From Clostridium bovifaecis (GTDB taxonomy: Bacteria > Bacillota > Clostridia > Clostridiales > Clostridiaceae): a DNA stretch of 64,000 nt. The notes below the pieces were generated by a model, which saw only the letters and a program-made list of their open reading frames with translations, ran no database searches and was not told the origin of the DNA. Shown here one piece after another: positions 7,937-18,642 of the stretch (its first letter is position 1; each line of letters starts with the position of its first letter). The stretch covers positions 3,069,249 to 3,133,248 of the forward strand of contig CP046522.1 of NCBI GenBank assembly GCA_009738435.1, read 5' to 3'. The position numbers and the translations under genes were made by a program.

Positions 7937-8896
7937 CTAATAGGATAATATTTTAGATATATCATACAACTCATCATCAAACTTGCTTTCCATAGATAAT
8001 GCCTCTTCTATATCATCATCTACAATTTTGTTTCCACGAATTCCAACTACTCTTGATGATCTTCCTTCTATTAATAACTCAACAGCTCTAGCACCTAATC
8101 TTGATGCTAAAATTCTATCTGAAGCTGATGGGCTTCCGCCTCTTTGTATATGTCCTAAAATCGTTGCTCTTGCTTGTATTCCAGTAACTTCTTCAACTTT
8201 TTTAGCTAATTTTTCAGCGCCGCCTACTCCTTCAGCTAAAATAACTAAGTTGTGCATTTTCCCTCTTAGCTTTCCTTCTAGTATTATTCTGCATAATTCG
8301 TCTTCATTAAATTCCTTTTCTGGAACTATTATACTCTCGGCACCACCAGCAATTCCTGAATAAAGCGCTAAGTCTCCGCAATTTCTTCCCATTACTTCAA
8401 CTATACTAACTCTTTCATGTGAAGAAGACGTATCTCTCAATTTATTGATTGCATCTAAAACTGTATTGATTGCTGTGTCAAAACCTATTGTATAGTCTGT
8501 ATATGCTAAATCATTATCTATAGTTCCTGGCAATCCTATAGTTGATATTCCTAACTTTGATAATAATCTAGCACCTTGGAAGGAACCATCTCCGCCTATA
8601 ACTACAAGTCCATCAATTCCAAAGGCCTTCATTATATTAACAGCTTTCATTCTGCCTTCTTCTGTTCTAAACTCTTCACTACGAGCCGTTCTCAAAATTG
8701 TCCCACCTCTGTGAATTATATCTGATACACTATGGCGTCCCATCTCAAAAATTTCTCCATTAATTAGTCCACTGTACCCCCTCTGAACGCCCATAACCTT
8801 AAGCCCTTTATCTAAGCCAGTTCTAACTACCGCTCTTATCGCAGCATTCATTCCTGGTGCATCTCCACCACTTGTCAAAACAGCAATTGTTTTCAT
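7937..8896 (-). CDS. pfkA: ATP-dependent 6-phosphofructokinase
   Basis: A 319-residue PfkA, converting fructose 6-phosphate to the 1,6-bisphosphate in the cytosol. The ATP-site [12 protein letters not shown] is at 10-21. GGDGSFQGA near 102 has the ATP-PFK Gly. The catalytic loop [20 protein letters not shown] is near 124, then [10 protein letters not shown] and [14 protein letters not shown] for the sugar phosphate. The length is standard and the regulatory C-terminal half is complete. It is co-directional with pyk 49 bases downstream, a conserved glycolytic pair. The start follows GGGAGGT. A terminator after dnaE lies upstream, so pfkA-pyk probably have their own promoter in 8897-9112, although no clear -35 stands out. 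Confidence 0.97.
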   Translation of the reverse strand: MKTIAVLTSGGDAPGMNAAIRAVVRTGLDKGLKVMGVQRGYSGLINGEIFEMGRHSVSDIIHRGGTILRTARSEEFRTEEGRMKAVNIMKAFGIDGLVVIGGDGSFQGARLLSKLGISTIGLPGTIDNDLAYTDYTIGFDTAINTVLDAINKLRDTSSSHERVSIVEVMGRNCGDLALYSGIAGGAESIIVPEKEFNEDELCRIILEGKLRGKMHNLVILAEGVGGAEKLAKKVEEVTGIQARATILGHIQRGGSPSASDRILASRLGARAVELLIEGRSSRVVGIRGNKIVDDDIEEALSMESKFDDELYDISKILSY

Positions 8897-9112
8897 TTTT
8901 TCTACCTCCCAAAATCACTGGGACTTATTCTATCCCGTATAACATACAAACTACCATTTTATTGTCATTATTAACTAAACATAGTATATCATTTAATTTA
9001 TAATTTTGCATTTAAAATCTAAAAAAATTTACTATTAATTTAAATATTATTTCTCTCTCTATAATATTTTGTTTACCTTGAAAATAAATATACTATTTAT
9101 TTATGATTATAT

Positions 9113-9145
9113 AAAAGAAGAGGTTATGTTTTCTCAACATAACCT
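9113..9145 (-). terminator. intrinsic terminator of dnaE
   Basis: AGGTTATGTT and AACATAACCT form a perfect 10-bp stem around TTCTC. The minus-strand tail is CTTCTTTT. The stem overlaps the dnaE stop codon (TAG). Confidence 0.85.
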
Positions 9146-12100
9146 AAATAAATTTTATATTCTCTCTACCATATTTTTCCTTTAAAAATTCAATTATATC
9201 CTCATTTTCTTTTATCCAATACTCTCTTGATAGAAGATACTTTTTCTTTTCTTCTTTTGTACATATATATATAGGAACAGAACCTCCGTTTGATATAGAT
9301 ACTGCTTTCAACTCATTCATAGCATTCTTTACTTCTCTATTACTATTAACTTGTATATATAACTTTTCAGTTGAAATTTTAATAAGCTTTTCTACAGCAT
9401 CACAAAGTACCTTTGACTGCTCATCTTCTCTTTTAGTGACTCTTCCTTTTATAAGCACAATTTCGTCTTCTTGTATTAAGGCGTTAAAGCTAGATAATGT
9501 CTTAGGAAAAACAATAACTTCTATGGAACTGTATAAGTCCTCTAGCTTAATAAATGCCATCATAGTATTGTTTTTAGTTATTTTTCTAGTTACTTCTGTT
9601 ATTAACCCCCCTATGATCACTCTATCCCCATCTCTAACTCTTGCATTTTCTTCTTCTACATGCTTTGACACCTCATCCAAAATCTCTTCTTCTAAGGCTT
9701 CTCCGCCTAATATATCTATAGTCCTTGTGCTCGTTTGGTTCTTTATAAGCTCTTCGTAGTCTTCTAATGGATGTCCCGTTAAGTATAATCCAGTCATTTC
9801 TTTTTCCATAGAAAGCTTATATTTTTTATCAAACTCGTTTATACTAGGATACTTTATCTCTATTTCCTTAAACTCTTCAGTGAGACTACTAAATAGGCTT
9901 ACCTGACCATCAATATTCTTCTTTCTCTGATTAGATACAGAGTCTATTACCTTTTCATAAACAGCTAAAAGTTGAGAGCGATAAACTTCAAAGCAATCAA
10001 AAGCACCAGATTTAATCAAACTTTCTACCATCCTCTTGTTCACTGCATTAGAATCAACCTTATTGCAAAAGTCTACAAAGGATGTAAATTCGCCTTTTTC
10101 TTTTCTTGCCTTTATTATACCTTCTATAGGGTTTTCTCCAACATTTTTTATTGCAGCAAGACCGAAGCGTATCTTACCATTCTGTACTGTAAATTTACCA
10201 AAGCTTTTATTTATATCTGGCGGTAGTGTTTCTATCTCCATGTCTTTTGCCGCCCTAACATATACTGCTACCTTATCACTGTTTCCTCTTACACTATTTA
10301 GCATAGCCGCCATAAATTCTGTTGGATAATAATAAATCAAGTAAGCTGTATAATAAGTTACTACTGCATAAGCTGCTGCATGGGATTTGTTAAAGGCGTA
10401 ACTTGCGAAATCCATCATCTGATCAAATATTTTATTAGCAGCTTCTTCGCTTATTCCATTTCTCAAACAACCTGGCACTTCTATTTCGCCATTCTCATTT
10501 ACAATTCCATAAATAAAATTCTTTCTCTCTTCTTCCATAACCTTATGCTTTTTCTTAGACATAGCACGACGTACAAGATCACTTCTACCCATTGAGTATC
10601 CTGCTAGCTTTCTAACTATTTCCATAACCTGTTCTTGGTAAACCATTACTCCATATGTAACATCCAACACTTGCTCAAGCTCTGGTGTCTCATACCGAAC
10701 TTCACTTGGATTATTCTTATTTCTAATATATCTTGGAATCTCCGCCATAGGGCCTGGTCTGTATAAACTATTTCCAGCTATAATATCTTCTAAACTCTCA
10801 GGCTTAAGCTCCTTCATGAAGCTGGTCATTCCTGCAGATTCTAGCTGAAATACCCCTACTGTCTTGCCCCTTCCAATCATATCATATACATTTTCATCAT
10901 CAAAGTCCAGTTGGTCTAAATCGATTATTGTTCCTGTATTTTCTCTTATAAGCTCTATAGCATCTCTAATTACCGTAAGAGTTCTCAATCCAAGAAAATC
11001 CATTTTCAATAATCCAAGTTCCTCTAAAGTACCCATTGTAAATTGAGTTACTATAGCTTCTTCATTTTTAGCCAATGGTACATAGTTTACCAATGGCTGA
11101 GATGCTATAACTACTCCAGCTGCGTGAGTTGATGTGTGCCTCGGAAGACCTTCAAGGTCTCTAGCTACATCTATTAAATCTTTAATCCTTTCCTCTGTTT
11201 CATAAACTTCCTTTAACTCAGGATTCATCTCTAAAGCCTTATCTATAGTTATTCCAAGAACTGTTGGAATCATTTTAGCTATTCTATCAACTTCAGCATA
11301 AGAGTAATTCATAGCTCTTCCTACATCTCTGATGCAGGCTCTTGGGGCCATGGTCCCAAAAGTAATTATTTGAGACACACTCTCTTTACCATACTTCTCA
11401 ACTACATAATCTATAACTTCCTGTCTTCTTTCGTAACAGAAATCCGAATCTATATCAGGCATAGATACTCTCTCTGGGTTTAAGAATCGCTCAAAGAGCA
11501 AGCCATACTTAATTGGATCAATTTTTGTGATACCTAATGTATAAGCTACTAGCGATCCTGCAGCGGAACCCCTACCCGGTCCTGTCATTATTCCTTTCTC
11601 CAACGAAAATCTAAAGAAATCCCAAACAATTAGAAAGTAATCTACATATCCCATTTGTTTTATAATGTTTAATTCGTATTCAAGTCTTTCTTTCAGTTCT
11701 CCAGTTACTTTTTGATACCTTTCTTCAAGCCCTTTATAGCATAGCCCTCTCATATAATCAAAGTGATCTATTCCCTTATCCAATGGGAAATTAGGCAACT
11801 TCGATTCATGAAATATATAGTCAAAGTTACATTCATCTGCAATCTTGACTGTGTTTTCTAAAGCTTCTGGCACATAGGAAAATATTTCATACATCTCCTC
11901 TGGAGACCTTAGATAAAACTGTTCCGGTTCATATCTCATTCTGTTTTCATCATCTAGCGTCTTGCCTGTTTGAATACATAATAAAATATCATGTGATCTA
12001 GTATCTTCTTTTTTTATATAATGGACATCATTAGTAGCAACCAATGGAATATCTAACTCCTTCGAAAGGCCTACTAGCATTTCATTAACTCTAAGCTGTT

Positions 12101-12647
12101 CATCCATACCATGATATTGAAGCTCTAAATAAAAACCTTCTTTAAAAGTTTCTTTATAAAATAAGGCTGCTTTCCTTGCCTTTTGCATATTACCATTAAG
12201 CAGGTTGTTAGAAACTTCTCCTGCAAGACAGGCTCCTAAGGCTATAAGTCCTTCACTATGCTGCTTTAAATATTCATGGTCAACTCTTGGTTTATAGTAA
12301 AATCCATCTATAGCAGCTTTAGATACTATCTTCATAAGATTTTGGTATCCAACTTCATTCTTTACTAAAAGCACTAAATGGTGAGTCTTATTTTCACTAT
12401 CATTTCTCTTAATGTCCATAGATTTTGCTGCTACATAAATTTCACACCCTATTATAGGCTTTATACCTTCTTCCTTGGCTTTTTTATAAAAGTCTACACA
12501 TCCAAACATAGCTCCATGGTCCGTTATAGCTAAGCTCTTCATTCCAAGCTCTTTTGCTCTAGCGATCATCTTTCCTATTTTGCCCGAACCATCTAAGAGA
12601 CTGTATTCAGTATGGACATGAAGATGGACGAATTCCTTACTCCCCAA
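9144..12647 (-). CDS. dnaE: DNA polymerase III subunit alpha (DnaE)
   Basis: An 1167-residue replicative polymerase of the DnaE type. A PHP domain opens the protein (HLHVHTEYSLLDGSGKI, residues 8-24). The polymerase core carries GPGRGSAAGSLVAYTLGIT near 356 and the catalytic acid pair in MPDIDSDFCYERR near 394. Tandem HhH and an OB-fold follow (VIIGGLITEVTRKI near 1015). In Firmicutes DnaE extends primers and works beside PolC. The gene is intact over 3.5 kb, unlike some neighbours. The likely start is TTG at 12645-12647, seven bases after AGGAGG. An ATG two bases upstream is out of frame and stops after four codons. Confidence 0.96.
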   Translation of the reverse strand: MGSKEFVHLHVHTEYSLLDGSGKIGKMIARAKELGMKSLAITDHGAMFGCVDFYKKAKEEGIKPIIGCEIYVAAKSMDIKRNDSENKTHHLVLLVKNEVGYQNLMKIVSKAAIDGFYYKPRVDHEYLKQHSEGLIALGACLAGEVSNNLLNGNMQKARKAALFYKETFKEGFYLELQYHGMDEQLRVNEMLVGLSKELDIPLVATNDVHYIKKEDTRSHDILLCIQTGKTLDDENRMRYEPEQFYLRSPEEMYEIFSYVPEALENTVKIADECNFDYIFHESKLPNFPLDKGIDHFDYMRGLCYKGLEERYQKVTGELKERLEYELNIIKQMGYVDYFLIVWDFFRFSLEKGIMTGPGRGSAAGSLVAYTLGITKIDPIKYGLLFERFLNPERVSMPDIDSDFCYERRQEVIDYVVEKYGKESVSQIITFGTMAPRACIRDVGRAMNYSYAEVDRIAKMIPTVLGITIDKALEMNPELKEVYETEERIKDLIDVARDLEGLPRHTSTHAAGVVIASQPLVNYVPLAKNEEAIVTQFTMGTLEELGLLKMDFLGLRTLTVIRDAIELIRENTGTIIDLDQLDFDDENVYDMIGRGKTVGVFQLESAGMTSFMKELKPESLEDIIAGNSLYRPGPMAEIPRYIRNKNNPSEVRYETPELEQVLDVTYGVMVYQEQVMEIVRKLAGYSMGRSDLVRRAMSKKKHKVMEEERKNFIYGIVNENGEIEVPGCLRNGISEEAANKIFDQMMDFASYAFNKSHAAAYAVVTYYTAYLIYYYPTEFMAAMLNSVRGNSDKVAVYVRAAKDMEIETLPPDINKSFGKFTVQNGKIRFGLAAIKNVGENPIEGIIKARKEKGEFTSFVDFCNKVDSNAVNKRMVESLIKSGAFDCFEVYRSQLLAVYEKVIDSVSNQRKKNIDGQVSLFSSLTEEFKEIEIKYPSINEFDKKYKLSMEKEMTGLYLTGHPLEDYEELIKNQTSTRTIDILGGEALEEEILDEVSKHVEEENARVRDGDRVIIGGLITEVTRKITKNNTMMAFIKLEDLYSSIEVIVFPKTLSSFNALIQEDEIVLIKGRVTKREDEQSKVLCDAVEKLIKISTEKLYIQVNSNREVKNAMNELKAVSISNGGSVPIYICTKEEKKKYLLSREYWIKENEDIIEFLKEKYGRENIKFI

Positions 12648-12659
12648 TCATTTTCCTCC
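12645..12659 (-). promoter_or_regulatory. ribosome binding site and TTG start of dnaE with overlapping out-of-frame ATG
   Basis: The minus strand reads AGGAGGAAAATGATTGGGG. The ATG gives only MIGE before a stop. The TTG overlapping it gives the full DnaE frame. This could be start-codon competition that lowers expression, or a small sequence error. Confidence 0.5.
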
Positions 12660-12945
12660 TTTCCTTAGTACTTATTATTATCCATAAAATGATAATTCTT
12701 CATGAGTTTACCTTCTGTAATATATTAAATTTAAATTTGGAATTGTTTTTGAAATTATACCAAATTAATAATTTCCTAAAACATAACCTAGAATTATAAT
12801 ATCATAATTAAAATGAGTTTTAAAAAGAAATTAGTGTAAATTAATCTTTTTCTAATCTAATTTTAATCTTCTCCTAAGAGGACTCTAATTTGCCTATTCT
12901 ATTATATAGACATAAAGTAAATAAATTATTAGTGGAGGAATTAAT

Positions 12946-13395
12946 ATGTCAACTAAATTAGAACAAGTAGATTTATTAAGAGAAAGAACAGGGGTAAGTT
13001 ATAACGAAGCTAAAGAAGCCTTAGAGAAATGCGATTATGATTTAGTGGAGGCTATAGTATATCTTGAAAAGGCTCATAACTTAAAAACTACGAAAAAGAT
13101 ATCATGCAATAACTTTACTGAAAAATGCAAGGATATTATAGATAAAGGTAATAAAACTAGATTTATAGTTAAAAAGAAAGATAATGTTGTAGTAAATATT
13201 CCTGTTACAATAGCAGGTATTACAACTATAGTAGCATTCCCTTTAGCTATAACAGGAATGTTATTAGCTCTAGTAACTAATCATAGAATAAAGCTCGAAA
13301 AATCAAGCGGGGAAGATCTAGAAGTAAACACAGTTTTTGATAAAATGTCCACAGCTGTTAATAATGTTACTAATAACCTTTCTAAACCTAATTAA
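12946..13395 (+). CDS. DUF4342 protein with N-terminal UBA-like domain
   Basis: A 149-residue protein. Residues 3-43 (VDLLRERTGVSYNEAKEALE then CDYDLVEAIVYLE) are a UBA/EF-Ts-like three-helix domain. The second half matches DUF4342. It has a basic amphipathic stretch, a KDNVVVNIPVTIAGI turn and a hydrophobic segment of about 28 residues near 82-110. A C-terminal cytosolic tail follows. It is likely a single-pass or peripheral membrane protein of unknown role. The start follows GTGGAGGAA. It stands alone on the plus strand, opposite dnaE, with its own terminator at 13414. Confidence 0.85.
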   Translation: MSTKLEQVDLLRERTGVSYNEAKEALEKCDYDLVEAIVYLEKAHNLKTTKKISCNNFTEKCKDIIDKGNKTRFIVKKKDNVVVNIPVTIAGITTIVAFPLAITGMLLALVTNHRIKLEKSSGEDLEVNTVFDKMSTAVNNVTNNLSKPN

Positions 13396-13413
13396 AATAA
13401 AGAAATCTTTATA

Positions 13414-13452
13414 GTAAGTGACCTACATGAGTATGTAGGTTGTTTACTTTTA
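13414..13452 (+). terminator. intrinsic terminator after the DUF4342 gene
   Basis: ACCTACAT and ATGTAGGT pair around GAGT, extended by GTAA/TTAC, and are followed by TTTTA on the plus strand. Confidence 0.75.
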
Positions 13453-13510
13453 TATCCTTTGATAATATATAATTAAAGAATATTTATGTATTTCTAGGAG
13501 GATAAATTAA

Positions 13511-14194
13511 GTGAATAAGAAAAAAATCCTTATAATAGAGGATGAAGTTAAAATTTCAAGATTTCTAGAATTAGAGCTTAAATACGAAGGTTATACTGTA
13601 GAGCAAGAGTATGATGGACGTGATGGTTTAAATAAGGCTATTGGAGGCCAATTTGACTTAATTATACTAGATGTAATGCTGCCTTCTCTAAACGGCATGG
13701 AAGTGTTAAGACGTCTTCGTCAAATTTCACAGGTTCCTGTCATTATGCTTACTGCTAAAGATCAAATCACAGATAAAGTAATGGGGTTAGATATAGGCGC
13801 AGATGATTATATGACTAAACCTTTTGCTATTGAAGAGCTTTTAGCAAGAATACGCGTTGCTCTAAAAAGACACAGCACAGCTCCAAAAAATGATAACATT
13901 ATCTGTGCAAGTGAACTAGAATTAAATCTTGAAAATTATACTGTGTCTTTTAATAAGGAAATTATAGACTTAACTAAGCGTGAATTTGACTTATTAAAAT
14001 ACCTCATAGAAAATCAAGGCATTGTTCTTACTAGAGATAAAATTCTTGAAAAAGTATGGGGATATGACTATGTTGGAGATACCAATGTAGTTGATGTTTA
14101 TATTCGATATCTTAGAACTAAAATAGATGAAAAATATAATAAAAAGTTCATTCATACAATTCGTGGAGTGGGGTATCTATTAAAACATGATTAA
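13511..14194 (+). CDS. OmpR/PhoB family response regulator
   Basis: A 227-residue two-component response regulator. The receiver domain (residues 4-118) has acidic E10-D11, the phosphate acceptor D54 in LIILDVMLPSLNG, T83 in MLTAKD and K105 in YMTKPF. A winged-helix DNA-binding domain follows (about 132-226), with LTKREFDLLKYLIENQG and VDVYIRYLRTKID. The start is GTG behind AGGAGGA. It overlaps the next gene, a histidine kinase, by 8 bases, so the two are translationally coupled. The domain layout resembles ArlR/CssR-type regulators. The signal and targets cannot be read from the sequence. Confidence 0.93.
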   Translation: MNKKKILIIEDEVKISRFLELELKYEGYTVEQEYDGRDGLNKAIGGQFDLIILDVMLPSLNGMEVLRRLRQISQVPVIMLTAKDQITDKVMGLDIGADDYMTKPFAIEELLARIRVALKRHSTAPKNDNIICASELELNLENYTVSFNKEIIDLTKREFDLLKYLIENQGIVLTRDKILEKVWGYDYVGDTNVVDVYIRYLRTKIDEKYNKKFIHTIRGVGYLLKHD

Positions 14195-15666
14195 AATATT
14201 GAAACTACTATTTATGATAATTTTTAGAAGTATCAAAATCACGATATTTATATCAAAAACTATTTTAAGTTTTATTCCCTCTCTCTTAGCTAAAATCTTA
14301 AAAAAGTTTGGTAAAAGGTTTAAATTTTCTATAACTTTTAAAATCACTGTAATATATGCTTTAATTTTTTCTATTCTAATATTTTTATTGAGCACTGGCA
14401 TTTTAATTGGCTTTCGCCGCTTTCTTATAAACCAAGCCAGCAACAATGTAGAAAAAAATAATCAGATAATATCCACATATATACATGAGAAGTCAGAGCT
14501 GCCTAAAAACATTATTGATGAAATTGTAAAATCAGATGATATATGTTAGTATATTTAATAATGATAGGAATGTTCTCTACACAACAGATAATACAGATAA
14601 GTTTTTAAGCTTTTATGATAATGTAAATTCCTTAAGCATTATAGACAGTCCTCATGGTATTGTAATTATATTAAATGACAAATTAGATAGTAATAAAGAA
14701 ACTTATTATATTCAAACCTATAAAAGCTTAGCTGCAGAGAACCTTTATATAAGTACCCTAGCTGCTATACTACTTGGAGTAAATCTATCTTCTTTGCTTA
14801 TTATTATACTAATCAGCTCAAAAGCTAGCAGAAAAATGCTATCTCCAATCGAGGAGATGACCAAAACAGTAAAGACTATTTCTGTTGAAGCTCTTGACAC
14901 TAGACTAAATATCAGCGGCTCTAAGGATGAGCTAAAAGAACTTGCTGAAACCTTCAACGAAATGATTGATCGAATACAGCAGTCCTATGAACAGCAAAAC
15001 CAGTTTGTATCAGATGCTTCTCATGAGCTTAGAACCCCCATAGCTGTAATTCAAGGCTATGCTAGCTTATTAAGCCGATGGGGTAAAAATGATAAAAGTG
15101 TATTGGATGAAGGAATTTCTGCCATAAAAAGTGAGTCAGAAGGCATGAAAAACTTAGTAGAAAATCTTTTATTCTTAGCAAGAGGAGATAAAAATACCCA
15201 AAGGTTTGAAAAAGAAAGCTTTCTTATTAATGAATTGATCGATGATCTAATAAAAGAAACTAAGCTCATAGATAATAAAAAGCATAATATCATATGTAGC
15301 TCTAATGATGTAACTCATATTTATGCTGATAGAAGATTACTAAAAGAGGCCTTGAGAATCTTTATCGATAACAGCGTAAAGTTTACTCCTGAAAATGGAA
15401 CTATAAAAATTAGTGCATATAATAGAATAAATAACTTAGAGCTAGTTGTTGAAGACACAGGTATAGGTATATCTAAAGAAGATTTGCCCTTTATTTTTAA
15501 TAGATTTTATCAGGTTGATAAGGCTCGTACTAAAGATAAAAGCGGAAATGGCCTTGGCCTATCCATAGCTAAATGGATTATAAGTAAACACAGTGGAAAA
15601 ATCTTTGTTGAAAGTCAGGTTAATAAAGGTACGAAAGTCTCTATCAACTTACCTATACAAAAATGA
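14187..15666 (+). pseudogene. sensor histidine kinase, frameshifted as written
   Basis: Partner kinase of the preceding regulator, about 493 residues once repaired. The first frame gives a basic N-terminus, TM1 (FKITVIYALIFSILIFLLST) and the start of the outer loop, ending at TAG 14547-14549. The second frame carries the rest of the loop, TM2 near 14740-14820, HAMP (LSPIEEMTKTVKTIS), the His box SDASHELRTPIAVIQG, the N box FIDNSVKFTPENG, VEDTGIGIS and GNGLGLSIAK. The break is in GATGATATATGTTAG. One extra TA restores DDIYVSIFNND, so two bases appear lost from an AT run. All catalytic motifs are intact, so it may work if the shift is a sequence error. A split translated as two proteins is less likely, since no ribosome binding site precedes the second ATG at 14536. 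Confidence 0.85.
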
Positions 15667-15668
15667 AG

Positions 15669-15717
15669 AAAAAGGAAAATTACGAAGCAAAACTTTTACG
15701 TCGTAATTTCCTTTTTT
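15669..15717. terminator. bidirectional terminator between the kinase gene and pdxT
   Basis: AAAAGGAAAATTACGA and TCGTAATTTCCTTTT pair around a ~15-base loop, with A and T runs on both sides. It serves both converging genes. Confidence 0.85.
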
Positions 15718-15736
15718 AGATGACATGGAACAACTT

Positions 15737-16309
15737 TTAAAAAAACCTCTCTATAAAATACTTATGAACTGTTTTATCCAAAGTAAGTTCAGGATGAAAT
15801 GATGTAGCTAACATATTTTTTTGGCGTGCTGCAACTATATGCCCGTCTATCTCTTCTAGAATTTCTACTTTTTCTCCTACTTTTATTATATAAGGTGCTC
15901 TAATGAATCCTAAAGGAATGGGGTTATCTGAAATTGAAGGAACCACCTTTTCTATCATGAAGCTATGTAATTGACCTCCATAAGCATTTCTTCTTACAGT
16001 TATATCCATGACACCAAGGTGAGCCTCTTCATTTCCCTCAATGTTTTTAGCTAGTAAGATCATTCCTGCACAAGTACCCCAAACTGGCATACCTTCTTTA
16101 ATTCTCTTTTTTAACAAATCATGAATATTAAATTCTTTTAAAAGCTTTCCTATAGCCGTGCTTTCTCCACCCGGAATGATTAATCCATCTATTTTCTCTA
16201 ACTCATGTGCATACTTAACCCTTATAGGTTCTACATTACGAATCTCGTTAAGCATTTGAATATGTTCCTTAACAGAACCTTGTAAGTCTAGCACCCCTAC
16301 CTTAAGCAT
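15737..16309 (-). CDS. pdxT: pyridoxal 5'-phosphate synthase glutaminase subunit PdxT
   Basis: A 190-residue class I glutaminase. It releases ammonia from glutamine and channels it to PdxS for vitamin B6 synthesis. The family start MLKVGVLDLQGSVKEH is used (ATG at 16307-16309) rather than an upstream in-frame ATG. Oxyanion loop PGGESTAIGKLL, nucleophile Cys in WGTCAGMILLA and His-Glu pair FHPELT are all present. Its start lies one base after the pdxS stop, so the two are co-translated. The length is normal. Confidence 0.96.
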   Translation of the reverse strand: MLKVGVLDLQGSVKEHIQMLNEIRNVEPIRVKYAHELEKIDGLIIPGGESTAIGKLLKEFNIHDLLKKRIKEGMPVWGTCAGMILLAKNIEGNEEAHLGVMDITVRRNAYGGQLHSFMIEKVVPSISDNPIPLGFIRAPYIIKVGEKVEILEEIDGHIVAARQKNMLATSFHPELTLDKTVHKYFIERFF

Positions 16310-16310
16310 T

Positions 16311-17183
<873 letters not shown>

Positions 17184-17307
17184 ATCAATTCTCCCTACTA
17201 TTATTTAAATAAATAGTACGTACTACTTTCCTCATGAGTATAGATATATTATTTACCTAGAGCTTTCTTACGTCAATTGTATCGATACACTTAAAACGGG
17301 TTGCAAA

Positions 17308-18318
17308 CTAAATCTGCCCCGTAGCGTACAGTATTCCAATGCTCACAACCGCTACTATAAACCAAACAAAAAATCCAAGAAAAATAGGTCTAACTCCTGT
17401 TTTCATCATCTTCTTAAAGTCTGCGCTAAGTCCAACAGCAGATAAAGCCATAACTATCATAAACTTTGCCAACTTATTTAGAATCTGTACAACATCCACG
17501 CTAAATAAACCCATAGTGTTTAATAGTGAAGCAATCAAGAACCAAAGTATGAACCAAGGAAAGATTTTTTTTAAACTGTAATTTACGCTGCCTTCTTCTT
17601 TAGTAGCTTGCCTTCTTTTCTTCATAGCCATTATTATTGTAAATATTATTGATATGGGTATTATCATAGTGGTTCTAGTTAATTTTACAATAGTAGCATA
17701 AGCTCCAGCTGCGTTGCTGAATGCATAACCTGCCGCTACTACTGAAGAAGTATCATTTATGGCAGTCCCTGCCCAAAGTCCAAATGCTTTGTCTGAAAAG
17801 CCTAAAATATGCCCTATCGGCGGAAAAATTAAAACTGCAATTATGTTAAATAAAAAGATAGTAGATATAGAATAAGCTATCTCCATTTCATCAGCTTCTA
17901 TAATAGGAGAAATTGCTGCTATAGCGGAACCTCCACATATAGCTGTACCAACTCCTATTAGATTTCTTATATTTCTATCAACTTTCATAACCTTTCCTAG
18001 AATGTATGCTGATAAAAAAGCTGCCGCAAGAGTAAAAATCATAACTGAGAGTGAATCTAGTCCTGTTTTCCAAACCTGTTTTAAACTAAGACCTGCTCCT
18101 AGCACGACTATGGCCCACTGTAAAATCTTTTTAGAGGCAAAGCTAACTCCTCCTGCTGTATTTTGGGGCTTACCTAGAGTATTATTAATAATAATTCCTA
18201 TTACTATTCCAAAAACTGCTCCACCTATTATAGGAAACATATTTCCCAAGAAGCTAGCTATAAAAGCAATAACTAAGCATAATAATATTCCTGAACCCTT
18301 TTCTTTCATCCAGCTCAT
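17308..18318 (-). CDS. YeiH family putative sulfate/sulfonate exporter
   Basis: A 336-residue membrane protein of the UPF0324/YeiH family (PSE, putative sulfate exporter). It has about nine to ten hydrophobic segments. Family words are IGGAVFGIVIGIIINNTLG near 31-49, LQWAIVVLGAGLSLKQV near 66, GVGTAICGGSAIAAISPII near 122 and LWAGTAINDTSSVVAAGYAF near 182. Homologues are linked to sulfur and taurine metabolism, but transport is not proven for most. It lies downstream of a SAM-I riboswitch and a metY fragment on the same strand. That supports a sulfur-related role and SAM-controlled expression. Confidence 0.88.
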   Translation of the reverse strand: MSWMKEKGSGILLCLVIAFIASFLGNMFPIIGGAVFGIVIGIIINNTLGKPQNTAGGVSFASKKILQWAIVVLGAGLSLKQVWKTGLDSLSVMIFTLAAAFLSAYILGKVMKVDRNIRNLIGVGTAICGGSAIAAISPIIEADEMEIAYSISTIFLFNIIAVLIFPPIGHILGFSDKAFGLWAGTAINDTSSVVAAGYAFSNAAGAYATIVKLTRTTMIIPISIIFTIIMAMKKRRQATKEEGSVNYSLKKIFPWFILWFLIASLLNTMGLFSVDVVQILNKLAKFMIVMALSAVGLSADFKKMMKTGVRPIFLGFFVWFIVAVVSIGILYATGQI

Positions 18319-18355
18319 ATGTTCATCTCCTTCTAATATCTAGTGTATAATCCTT

Positions 18356-18553
18356 TCAATATTGTAATTCACTAACCTCTAGCTTGGAATTTTGTTTTAG
18401 TAAATTAGCCCCTGCCCATTTATGAAGATACTTTTTAATATTAACACCAAAGTTAGGTAAAGTATTTTCAAATAGAGAATATGTTCTACCATAAACAGTA
18501 GCTGCTGAAACAATCTCATCTCCACTACCAGCAATATTTAAAATTAAATTTAT
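18356..18553 (-). pseudogene. remnant of O-acetylhomoserine sulfhydrylase (metY-like)
   Basis: About 65 codons without a start. The reading ILNIAGSGDEIVSAATVYGR then TYSLFENTLPNFGVN matches the PLP-fold region of O-acetylhomoserine sulfhydrylase, where NIAxxGDEIVSxxxLYGGTY is typical. The C-terminal 25 residues (KKYLHKWAGANLL...) no longer match, as if joined by a deletion. The PLP lysine region and both ends are missing. It sits between a SAM riboswitch and the YeiH gene. It is probably the ruined first gene of a SAM-regulated operon. Confidence 0.7.
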
Positions 18554-18594
18554 TTACTTGGTGAAACCTCTTCTTATAGTTAAAGATATGAACT

Positions 18595-18633
18595 AAAAAG
18601 CCTTTCTGCAGATAAGCTACAGAAAGACTTTTT
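18595..18633 (-). terminator. riboswitch-controlled terminator
   Basis: On the minus strand GTCTTTCTG and CAGAAAGGC form the stem, followed by TTTTT. The loop contains CTTATCT, which can pair with AGATAAG at the end of the aptamer. An adjacent AGACT/AGTCT pair extends this into an antiterminator. Confidence 0.85.
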
Positions 18634-18642
18634 CCTCCTAGT

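Noticed and set aside
14187..14549. Kinase N-terminus as an independent small membrane protein
   Set aside because: Its frame rejoins the next one after adding one TA, and the joined protein has a normal kinase layout.
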